Shown: in pieces, positions 10,245 to 17,279 of the stretch
Layout: each line of letters opens with the position of its first letter
How positions within the stretch are numbered: the first letter of the stretch is position 1
Assembly (NCBI GenBank): GCA_963837515.1
Contig: CAWINT010000014.1
Span: 124,001 to 188,000, forward strand
Origin: RYN-230 sp963837515
Lineage (GTDB): Bacteria; Actinomycetota; Actinomycetes; Streptosporangiales; Streptosporangiaceae
Direction of reading: 5' to 3'
Length of the DNA stretch: 64,000 nucleotides
Notes under the pieces: generated by a model
What the model was told of the DNA's origin: nothing
Seen by the model: only the letters and a program-made list of their open reading frames with translations
Databases searched by the model: none
Program-made: the position numbers and the translations under genes

Positions 10245-11160
10245 GTGGGCCCGCTGATGCTGCTCGATACCGCCTCGCTGTACTACCGCGCGTTCTACGG
10301 CGTGCCGGACACGCTGACCGCCCCCGACGGCACCCCGGTCAACGCCATCCGCGGGCTGCTGGACATGATCGCCCGGCTGGTCCGGGCGCGGCCGCCCGCC
10401 GCCCTGGTGGCCTGCATGGACGCGGACTGGCGGCCGGCCTTTCCGGGTCGCCGCCATCCCCTCCTACAAGGCCCACCGGGCCCGGCCGGACGGCACCGAG
10501 GACGAGCCGCCCGCGCTCACCGCGCAGATCCCGGTGATCGGGGAGGTGCTGGGCGCGCTGGGTATCCCGATGGCCGCCGCACCGGGGTACGAGGCCGACG
10601 ACGTCATCGGCACGCTGACCGCCCGCGCGGTCACCCCGGTGGACATCGTCACCGGCGACCGTGACCTGTTCCAGCTGGTGGACGACGCCCGGCCGGTCCG
10701 GGTCGTCTACACCGTCCGCGGGCTGGCCAAGCTGGACGTGGTGGACGAGGCGGCGGTCACCCAGCGGTATGGCATCCCGGGCCGCAGTTACGCCGATTTC
10801 GCGGTGCTGCGCGGTGACCCGAGCGACGGGCTGCCCGGGGTCCCGGGGGTGGGCGAGAAGACCGCGGCCGCGCTGATCGCCGCGTTCGGCTCGGTCCCGG
10901 CCATCGTCAGCGCCCTGGACCGCGGGCATGGCGGTTTCCCCATGGGCAGCCGCCCCAAGCTGGCGGCGGCCCGCGACTACCTCGAGGCCGCCGGGCCCGT
11001 AGTGCGCGTGGCGGCCGACGCCCCGGTGCCCGCGGTGGACGGGACGCTGCCGATCCAGCCCGCGGACCCGGCCCGGCTGGCGGCCCTGGGCGAGCGCTGG
11101 GGCCTGGGTTCCTCACTGCGCCGCGCGGCCAGCGTGCTGGCGGACGCGCCCGCCGGCTGA
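10245..11160 (+). pseudogene. 5'-3' exonuclease (Pol I N-domain type) with a +1 frameshift
   Basis: Two frames together encode a complete protein of about 304 residues. The first (from GTG 10245) reads LMLLDTASLYYRAFYGVPDT up to DADWRPAF. After an extra T in the TTT at 10440-10442 the sequence continues in another frame as RVAAIPSYKAHRA, then TGDRDLFQLV and LRGDPSDGLPGVPGVGEKTA (helix-3-turn-helix and metal site). Removing one T restores a single frame. It is either a sequencing or assembly indel or a true lesion; the rest of the gene shows no decay. Mycobacteria have the same exonuclease between helY and the M24 peptidase gene. Confidence 0.85.
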
Positions 11161-11180
11161 CCACTGGCGCGGCGCGCCGG

Positions 11181-12107
11181 TCAGAGCACGCGCAGCGCGA
11201 CGAGGCAGGTGTCGTCTTCCGACGGGGTCGCGCTGAACGCGTCCAGCACGGTGGCGATCAATTCCTCCGGATCGGCGAGGCCGGCCGCGGCGCGAGCCAG
11301 CAGGTCCAGGCCCTCCTCCAGCTGGCGGTCCCGGCGCTCCACCAGGCCGTCGCTGTACAGCAGCAGGATGTCGCCCGGCTCCAGAGTCATGGTCATGGCC
11401 TCGTAACGGCCGTGGCCCGCGCCGAGCAGGATGCCGGCCGGCTGGGGCAGCGGCCGGGCGTCCTCGCCGCGGACCAGCAGCGGCGGCGGATGGCCGGCCT
11501 GGGCCCAGGTGAGCCGGCGGCTCCGTGGGTCGAAGTAGCCGGCCATGACCGACGCGGTGTGTTCCGGGTCGACGTGGTGAACCAGATCGTTCAGCCAGCC
11601 GACTAGGCGCTCGGGGGAGGCGCCGGTGATGGCCAGCCCGGCCAGCGCGCCGCGCAGCCGGGCCATCCCGGCCGCCGCATCCAGGCCGTGCCCGGCCACG
11701 TCCCCGATGGCGAGCAGGTCGTGCCCGTCCGGCATCTCCGCGGTGATGTACCAGTCGCCGCCCACCCGGGTCTCCGCCGAGGAGGGCAGATACCGGACCA
11801 CCGCGCGCAGCCCAGGCAGCTCGAACGGCCCTTCGTGCAGCGGCAGGATGGCCCGCTGCAGCTCCAGCGTGACGTGGCGTTCCTGCAGTAATGCAGCGGC
11901 CAGCGCGGTTGGGTCACCCGGTGCCCGCTCACTGCGCGGGCGGAGCGGGGAGGCGGCGGCAAACGCTGACCTGGCCGCGGCCCGCTCGGCCTCGGTGGCC
12001 CGCTCGGCCTCGGCGGCCCGCCGCGCCGTGTCGGCTCGATCGGCCTCGGCAGCCTCGCCGGGATCGAGCGGAACAGGGGAACTCACTATCTCAGGAGTCA
12101 TCGCCAT
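11181..12107 (-). CDS. RsbU/SpoIIE-type PP2C serine phosphatase
   Basis: A 308-residue protein. Residues 1-75 are an alanine/glutamate/arginine-rich segment with repeated AERA units, probably a coiled coil. The PP2C-SpoIIE domain follows: RVGGDWY (about residue 117), AIGDVAGHGLDAA, MAGYFDPRSRRL, AGHPPPLLVRG, LLLYSDGLVERRD and EDDTCLVALRVL, with the metal-binding aspartates in place. Members dephosphorylate anti-anti-sigma factors and so control alternative sigma factors. No sensor domain or partner anti-sigma gene is next to it, so the target is unknown. Confidence 0.88.
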   Translation of the reverse strand: MAMTPEIVSSPVPLDPGEAAEADRADTARRAAEAERATEAERAAARSAFAAASPLRPRSERAPGDPTALAAALLQERHVTLELQRAILPLHEGPFELPGLRAVVRYLPSSAETRVGGDWYITAEMPDGHDLLAIGDVAGHGLDAAAGMARLRGALAGLAITGASPERLVGWLNDLVHHVDPEHTASVMAGYFDPRSRRLTWAQAGHPPPLLVRGEDARPLPQPAGILLGAGHGRYEAMTMTLEPGDILLLYSDGLVERRDRQLEEGLDLLARAAAGLADPEELIATVLDAFSATPSEDDTCLVALRVL

Positions 12108-12221
12108 TCACATCAGTGAACTGAGGTGTACCAAGAGTGAGGCATGACGGGCACTCCTGTCTAGATGGGGACATCGTGTGCCCACCCCGTCGAGGTGCGG
12201 CCCCCACCGGGCGATGGGCCG

Positions 12222-12227
12222 TACCGT
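12222..12227 (+). promoter_or_regulatory. -10 hexamer of a probable leaderless promoter (M24 peptidase)
   Basis: TACCGT ends six bases before the ATG at 12234. No ribosome-binding site is seen. Confidence 0.45.
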
Positions 12228-12233
12228 GGTTAG

Positions 12234-13361
12234 ATGGCCAGCATGCATACCTGGGATTCGGGGGAACTATACCCGGCGGCCCGGCTTGGCCAGGCCGCCG
12301 CGGCCGCGGCCGCGGCCGGCCTGGACGCGCTGCTGCTCACCCCGGGACCCGATCTCCGGTACGTCATCGGATACGACGCGCACCAGCTGGAGCGGCTGAC
12401 CTGCCTGGCCATCCCCACGGCCGGCGAGCCGTTCCTGGTCGTGCCGCGGCTGGAGCAGCCGGCTGCGGCAGCGTCCCCGGCCGGCGGTTCCGGCCTGGAG
12501 ATCATCCCCTGGGACGAGACGGACGACCCCTACGCGGCGGTGGCCGCCCGGCTGGGCCCGGTGGGCACCGTCGGGCTGTCCGACCGGATGTGGGCGCTGA
12601 TGGTGCTGCGGTTCCGCGCGGCGCTGCCCAGCGCCCGCCAGGCCCTGGCCAGCGAGGCCCTGCGCGAGCTGCGGGCCTGTAAATCCGCGGCTGAGATCGA
12701 CGCGCTGCGTGAGGCGGGGGCCGCCATCGACCGGGTGCACGCGGCCGTGCCGCAGTGGCTACGGGCCGGCCGCACCGAGCGGGCGGTGGCGGCCGACATC
12801 GCCCACGCCATCGTCGCCGAGGGGCACGTCCGGACCGACTTCGTGATCGTCGCCTCCGGCCCGAACGCGGCCAGCCCGCACCATGAGCCGTCCGGTCGGC
12901 GGCTGCAGCCGGGGGACGCCGTGGTGGTGGACATCGGTGGCACGATGCCGAGCGGTTACTGCTCGGACTGCACCCGGACGTACGCCGTCGCTGAGCCACC
13001 GGCCAGCTTCGCCAGCTACTACGAGGTCCTCCGGGCCGCCCAGGACGCGGCGTGCGCGGCCGTGCGGCCCGGAGTGCCGGCCGAGGCGGTGGACGCCGCG
13101 GCCCGGCAGCCGATCACGGCCGCCGGGTACGGCGGCCAGTTCGTCCACCGCACCGGGCACGGCATCGGGCTGGAGACCCACGAGGACCCGTACATCGTGG
13201 CGGGCAACCGGGAGCCGCTGCAGCCGGGCATGGCCTTCTCGGTGGAGCCCGGCATCTACCCGGGCCCGTCCGGGGCCCGCATCGAGGACATCGTGGTGTG
13301 CACCCCGGACGGGGCCGAGCGGCTGAACAACGTCACCCGCGAGCTGGTCGTCGCCGGGTAG
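12234..13361 (+). CDS. pepE: M24 family Xaa-Pro dipeptidase (PepE/PepQ type)
   Basis: A 375-residue cytoplasmic metallopeptidase. The N-terminal creatinase-like domain (about 1-150) precedes a pita-bread catalytic domain. Its metal ligands are visible: D in VVVDIGGTMPSGY, D in CSDCTRTYAV, H in HRTGHGIGLETHE, E in FSVEPGIYPG and E in ARIEDIVVC. It cleaves proline-containing dipeptides. Synteny after helY and the exonuclease matches mycobacterial pepE. Its TAG stop abuts the TAG stop of the convergent ABC ATPase, so the junction reads TAGCTA. Confidence 0.9.
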   Translation: MASMHTWDSGELYPAARLGQAAAAAAAAGLDALLLTPGPDLRYVIGYDAHQLERLTCLAIPTAGEPFLVVPRLEQPAAAASPAGGSGLEIIPWDETDDPYAAVAARLGPVGTVGLSDRMWALMVLRFRAALPSARQALASEALRELRACKSAAEIDALREAGAAIDRVHAAVPQWLRAGRTERAVAADIAHAIVAEGHVRTDFVIVASGPNAASPHHEPSGRRLQPGDAVVVDIGGTMPSGYCSDCTRTYAVAEPPASFASYYEVLRAAQDAACAAVRPGVPAEAVDAAARQPITAAGYGGQFVHRTGHGIGLETHEDPYIVAGNREPLQPGMAFSVEPGIYPGPSGARIEDIVVCTPDGAERLNNVTRELVVAG

Positions 13362-14606
13362 CTAGCCCGCGGTGGCCTCGGCCGTCTCGGCTGCGGCAGC
13401 CGCGGCGGTGGCGCCCGGGTGGCCGATGGACAGCGCGCTGACCGGGTCGAAGAACTGCAGGTTGGCGGTGTGCACCGCGAGCTCGACCGGCTGCCCGGGC
13501 CGGACGTGGCTGCGCGCCGCCACCCGGGCGGTCCACAGCGACTTGCCGGACGCCAGCACGACCGCGGGGTCGTCGTCCTCCGCCCCGCCGCTGATCTCGG
13601 TGATCATCGGGTGGCGCACCGGCGCGGCGTCGATCGAGAAGATCACGTGGATCTCGCTGCCCAGCTCCTCGGTCACGTCGGCACGCGCCGACATCCGCGC
13701 CCAGCTCGGCTCGGCCAGCTCCGCGTCCTCGAAGTCTGAGGGCCGCACGCCGAGGATGACCTCGCGGCCGAAGTAGCTGTCCAGCCCCGGCTTGGCGTCG
13801 AGGAGTGCGCCGGGCAGCGGCAGCCGGTGCCCGGCGAAGACGACGGCGGGGCCGTCGTCGCGGACCAGTTCGGCGGTGACGATGTTCATCGCGGGCGAGC
13901 CGATGAAGCCGGCCACGAACAGGTTCACCGGCGAGTCGAACAGCGTCTGCGGGGTGTCCACCTGCTGCAGCCGCCCGTCCCGCAGCACGCACACCCGGTG
14001 CCCGAGGGTCATCGCCTCCACCTGGTCGTGGGTGACGTAGACGGTGGTGACCCCGAGGCGGTCGTGCAGCTGGGTCAGCGAGGCGCGCATCGACACGCGC
14101 AGCTTGGCGTCGAGGTTGGACAGCGGCTCGTCCATGAGGAAGGCCTGCGGCTCACGCACGATGGCCCGGCCCATGGCGACCCGCTGGCGCTGGCCGCCGG
14201 ACAGCGCGGCGGGCTTGCGCCCCAGGTACTGCTCCAGGCCGAGCATCTTGGACACGTCGGTGACCCGGCGCTTGATCTCGTCCTTGGGCGTCTTGCGCTG
14301 CTGCAGCCCGAAGGCGAGGTTCTGCTCCACCGTCATGTGCGGGTAGAGCGCGTAGTTCTGGAACACCATGGCGATGTCGCGGTCCTTGGGCGGCAGGTCG
14401 TTGACCACCCGGCCGCCGATGCTGATCGTGCCGGAGCTGATCTCCTCCAGGCCGGCGATGGACCGCAGCGCGGTGGTTTTCCCGCATCCCGACGGCCCGA
14501 CCAGGACCATGAACTCACCGTCCCGGATCTCCAGGTTCAGGTCGTCCACCCCCTTGACCCCGCCCGGGTAGACCTTGTCAACGTGGTCCAGGAGGATTTC
14601 AGCCAT
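13362..14606 (-). CDS. UgpC/MsiK-type sugar ABC transporter ATPase
   Basis: A 414-residue ATPase of the CUT1 sugar-importer family, similar in length to MsiK/UgpC. Walker A GPSGCGKTTALRSIAGL lies at about residues 37-53, the Q-loop in FQNYALYPHMTV, the signature LSGGQRQRVAMGRAI, Walker B FLMDEPLSNLDA and the H-loop VYVTHDQVEAM. A C-terminal regulatory TOBE domain follows. No permease or binding protein is adjacent, as for MsiK, which energises several sugar transporters. The C-terminus ends in an alanine-rich run. Confidence 0.9.
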   Translation of the reverse strand: MAEILLDHVDKVYPGGVKGVDDLNLEIRDGEFMVLVGPSGCGKTTALRSIAGLEEISSGTISIGGRVVNDLPPKDRDIAMVFQNYALYPHMTVEQNLAFGLQQRKTPKDEIKRRVTDVSKMLGLEQYLGRKPAALSGGQRQRVAMGRAIVREPQAFLMDEPLSNLDAKLRVSMRASLTQLHDRLGVTTVYVTHDQVEAMTLGHRVCVLRDGRLQQVDTPQTLFDSPVNLFVAGFIGSPAMNIVTAELVRDDGPAVVFAGHRLPLPGALLDAKPGLDSYFGREVILGVRPSDFEDAELAEPSWARMSARADVTEELGSEIHVIFSIDAAPVRHPMITEISGGAEDDDPAVVLASGKSLWTARVAARSHVRPGQPVELAVHTANLQFFDPVSALSIGHPGATAAAAAAETAEATAG

Positions 14607-14774
14607 CTGGGCGCCCCATCCGCTGTCGGCGGGCTCCGGTGCTCCGCCGCTTGCCGCGCAGCGTATCCCCGGCGCGTGGCGAACGTTAAGGGCGGCTTCC
14701 CACCCTGTTACCGGAGCGTAAACCCCGTTATCAGGCCGTTACTGACGGCGAGACCGTGACGGCCGGTCGCGGAT

Positions 14775-14780
14775 TACCGT
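14775..14780 (+). promoter_or_regulatory. -10 hexamer of a probable leaderless lrp promoter
   Basis: TACCGT ends seven bases before the GTG at 14788. The preceding 80 bases hold several GTTA/GTTAC motifs (14707, 14727, 14738) that could be Lrp sites, which is only a suggestion. Confidence 0.4.
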
Positions 14781-14787
14781 AACTGGG

Positions 14788-15357
14788 GTGGAAGACATCG
14801 ACCGCAAGATCATCTCGCTGCTGTGCCGCGATGGGCGGATCAGCTTCACCGAACTGGCCCGCCAGACGGGGCTCTCGGTGTCCGCGACGCACCAGCGGGT
14901 GCGCCGGCTGGAACGGCGCGGGGTGATCACGGGCTATGCCGCCATGATCGACCCGGCCGGGGCCGGGCTGTCGCTGACCGCGTTCATCTCCATCAAGCCG
15001 TTCGACCCGGCCGCCCCGGACGACGCCCCGGAACGGCTCGCCCACCTGCCGGGTATCGAGGCCTGCCACAGCGTGGCCGGTGACGAGAACTACATCCTCA
15101 AGGTCCGGGTGGCCTCGCCGGGCGCGCTGGAGGACCTGCTGCAGCAGATCCGGGCCTGCGCCGGGGTCTCCACCCGGACCACCATCGTGCTCAGCACGCC
15201 GTTCGAGAACCGGCCACCCGACCTGGGCGGCGCCGCCGCGGACGGCGCGGCCTGGGACGGCGGGGCAGCGGATGGCGGGGCCGATGGCGAAGGTGCGGGC
15301 AGCGCGGCGGCCGCCGCAGACGGAAGCCCGGGCGGCCCGCCCGCCGGTGCGGCCTGA
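14788..15357 (+). CDS. Lrp/AsnC family transcriptional regulator
   Basis: A 189-residue protein with an N-terminal helix-turn-helix (MEDIDRKIISLLCRDGRISF, then TELARQTGLSVSATHQRVRRLERRGVITGY) and a ligand-binding RAM domain from about residue 65 (LSLTAFISIKPF, CHSVAGDENYILKVRVASPG). After about residue 145 the protein ends in a glycine/alanine/aspartate-rich low-complexity tail of some 40 residues that is not part of the family. It probably senses an amino acid. It is divergent from the UgpC-type ATPase and its 3' end is eight bases from the convergent TetR gene. Confidence 0.9.
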   Translation: MEDIDRKIISLLCRDGRISFTELARQTGLSVSATHQRVRRLERRGVITGYAAMIDPAGAGLSLTAFISIKPFDPAAPDDAPERLAHLPGIEACHSVAGDENYILKVRVASPGALEDLLQQIRACAGVSTRTTIVLSTPFENRPPDLGGAAADGAAWDGGAADGGADGEGAGSAAAAADGSPGGPPAGAA

Positions 15358-15365
15358 GGGCGCGG

Positions 15366-15953
15366 TCAGCCGGCCGCCGGACCGGCCCGCAGCCCGTCCA
15401 CCAGCACCTTGAGCAGCCGCTCCGGCTGGTCGGCGTGCGTCGAGGGCAGCTCGCTGGCCAAGGCCAGCGCGTGCGACAGCCGCAGCACGTCGGTCACGTC
15501 CACGTCGGGGCGGATCTCCCCGGACCGCTGGGCGCCGGCCAGCAGCCCGGCGGCCGCCTCGCGTACCAGGGCGCCGCACGAGGTGGCCACCTCGGAGTTC
15601 TTGCGATCCGGGCCCGACATGAGGCTGCTGGTCAGGTTGCGCTTGGTCGCGGCGAACGCCATCAGCTCGCGCAGCCAGTTCTCCAGCGCGGCCGCGGGCG
15701 TCGCCGCCGGGGTGTCCGCCCGCGCGCACAGGTCTTCCACCTGGTCCCGGTAGACCGCCTCGAGCAGCGTCTGCCGGGTGGGGAAGTGCCGGTAGAGGGT
15801 GCCGATGCCGACGCCGGCCCGCCGGGCGATCTCGTCGAGCGACGCGTCATCCGCGCCGTGCTCGGTGTACGCCTGCAGCGCCGCGGCGAGCAGCCGCTGC
15901 CGGTTGCGCCGCGCGTCGGCGCGCATGGGCGCGGGCGTATCGGTCGCACTCAC
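15366..15953 (-). CDS. TetR family transcriptional repressor
   Basis: A 195-residue protein with the TetR DNA-binding domain at residues 12-60 (RNRQRLLAAALQAYTEHGAD, SLDEIARRAGVGIGTLYRHF, PTRQTLLEAVYRD) and an all-helical ligand domain. GTG 15953 is preceded by TAGAGT on this strand (15960-15965) at six bases, suggesting a leaderless transcript. A perfect palindrome at 16007-16020 is the likely operator. The gene it probably controlled, an MFS pump, appears deleted apart from its last codons. Confidence 0.9.
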   Translation of the reverse strand: MSATDTPAPMRADARRNRQRLLAAALQAYTEHGADDASLDEIARRAGVGIGTLYRHFPTRQTLLEAVYRDQVEDLCARADTPAATPAAALENWLRELMAFAATKRNLTSSLMSGPDRKNSEVATSCGALVREAAAGLLAGAQRSGEIRPDVDVTDVLRLSHALALASELPSTHADQPERLLKVLVDGLRAGPAAG

Positions 15954-15959
15954 TGGACC

Positions 15960-15965
15960 ACTCTA
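15960..15965 (-). promoter_or_regulatory. -10 hexamer of the tetR promoter
   Basis: The reverse strand reads TAGAGT, six bases before the GTG start of tetR. No ribosome-binding site lies between them. Confidence 0.4.
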
Positions 15966-15982
15966 GGGGGCCTGATAACCGG

Positions 15983-16159
15983 ATGCTGTCTCCGTATATT
16001 TTTCGTCCAGGATATCCTGGGGCTGCGCCCGCGGCGGCCGCGGCGGACCACGCGCTGGCCCACGGCATCGCCGCCGCGTTCAGCACGGCGGCGGTATTCG
16101 ATGTGGCCGCGCTCGCGGTGATCCTGGCCACCGGGCGCAGGCTCAGCCGCCGGCGGTGA
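15983..16159 (+). pseudogene. Remnant of a DHA2-type MFS transporter (C-terminal end)
   Basis: A 58-residue open frame from ATG 15983 to TGA 16157-16159. Its last 40 or so residues (DHALAHGIAAAFSTAAVFDV, AALAVILATGRRLSRRR) look like the final transmembrane helix and basic tail of an EmrB/QacA-type exporter. The first 15 codons run through the presumed operator and are not transporter-like. Drug exporters are often divergent from TetR repressors, so an internal deletion probably removed most of the pump. The assignment rests on a short segment and could be wrong. Confidence 0.5.
16007..16020. promoter_or_regulatory. Perfect palindrome CCAGGATATCCTGG, candidate TetR operator
   Basis: A 14-base perfect dyad lying 54 bases upstream of the tetR start in an AT-richer stretch. 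Position and symmetry fit a TetR-family operator; binding is inferred. Confidence 0.55.
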
Positions 16160-16982
16160 CCGGGCGCAGCGGCAGGCCGACCGGGACGCGGGTACCGGAG
16201 GGCGCGATCACCGCGGTGGCGCTGTGCCGGCGGGCCGCCTCCGGCAGGCCGTCGGCGCAGCTGGCGACCAGCGTGGCCCCGCTGAGCAGGGCCAGGTCGA
16301 CCAGCGTGGTGTAGCCGTGGCCGTCGCCGGGCGGCGGGGCGGCCAGCACCACGTCGTCACTGGAGAACAGGCGGCGGTCACCGAGCCGGGTGAGTTCGGC
16401 GGCAAACTGCGCGTGGGTCACCGGCGCCGGGGACCGGGTGCCGCCCGGCCCGGGCTGGTAAGGCAGCAGCGCGAGGTCCGCCTCCTCAGCGGCGGCCGGC
16501 GGCTGGCTGCCCCGGGCCAGCAGCGAGCAGAACAACGTGCTCCCCGGCCCCTCATCGAAAGAGATCACCTGGCGGACCCAGGAGCCGTCGGCCGCGCTGA
16601 GGGCGGCGGTGGCCAGCGGCCCCGCCGTGATCAGCAGCCGGGCACCGCAGTCGGTCAGCTGGCCGGCCAGCGCCGCCGCGGACCCGGAGTAGGGGAGCGG
16701 GCAGGGAACCCCGCCGGCCGCCTGGACGCCGTGCACGGCAAGCACGTAGCTCACCGCGTCCGGCACGTGCACGCCGACGATGTCCTGGGACTGTACCCCT
16801 CGCCGGGCCAGCCCGGCCGCCGCCGCCTGCAAGATCCGCACCAGGCTGGCGTAACTGAGGGGCCGCCCAGGCCAGCCCGCACCGCCACCCAGCAGCGCGG
16901 CCCGGTCGCCCCGGGCCGCGCCCAGGCCGACCAGCCGCTGGGTGACGGTGACACGGCCGGCTGGCATGCCGGTGACCGTCAT
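16143..16982 (-). CDS. Truncated AMP-dependent synthetase/ligase-like protein
   Basis: A 279-residue protein resembling only the N-terminal half of acyl-CoA/aryl-CoA ligases (LVGLGAARGDRAALLGG, LSYASLVRILQAAAAGLARR, DIVGVHVPDAVSYVLAVHGV). ATG 16982 has a good AAGGCAGG site upstream. Full ligases exceed 500 residues. The adenylation P-loop, normally TSGTTGxPKGV, is degenerate here (YQPGPGGTRSPAPVTHAQF), and the C-terminal lid domain is absent. It is unlikely to activate an acid; it may be decayed or a non-catalytic homologue. Its end overlaps the MFS remnant by 17 bases. Confidence 0.65.
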   Translation of the reverse strand: MTVTGMPAGRVTVTQRLVGLGAARGDRAALLGGGAGWPGRPLSYASLVRILQAAAAGLARRGVQSQDIVGVHVPDAVSYVLAVHGVQAAGGVPCPLPYSGSAAALAGQLTDCGARLLITAGPLATAALSAADGSWVRQVISFDEGPGSTLFCSLLARGSQPPAAAEEADLALLPYQPGPGGTRSPAPVTHAQFAAELTRLGDRRLFSSDDVVLAAPPPGDGHGYTTLVDLALLSGATLVASCADGLPEAARRHSATAVIAPSGTRVPVGLPLRPVTAGG

Positions 16983-17223
16983 CCTGCCTTCTCCCCAGGC
17001 TCCTCCGGCCGTCCCCCTCCTGACGGCCGGAGGAGCCTTGGCTCCGCAATCCGGCAGCTCCGGCAAGCCACGCACGGGCCCCGGTACCGCCCGGAACCAC
17101 CGGAACTCTGCTGCTGACCATATGCAGGCCCGGGTGGGGCGCGCATCCACCGATCTATGCAGTGCCATGTGTATTTCGGAGCCGCCGGGCCCGGCGGCTG
17201 CATATGCAGCCGCGCGGAATCCG

Positions 17224-17279
17224 CCGGGCAAGCTCAGCCGGGCAAGCTCAGCCGGGCAAGCTCAGCCGGGCGGGCTCAG
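17224..17279. repeat. 14-bp tandem repeat, about four units, at the 3' end of the LuxR gene
   Basis: ccgggcaagctcag is repeated three times (17224-17265), followed by one variant ccgggcgggctcag (17266-17279) and a partial unit. The fourth unit contains the stop codon of the convergent-reading LuxR-type gene, so unit gain or loss could change its C-terminus. Confidence 0.9.
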
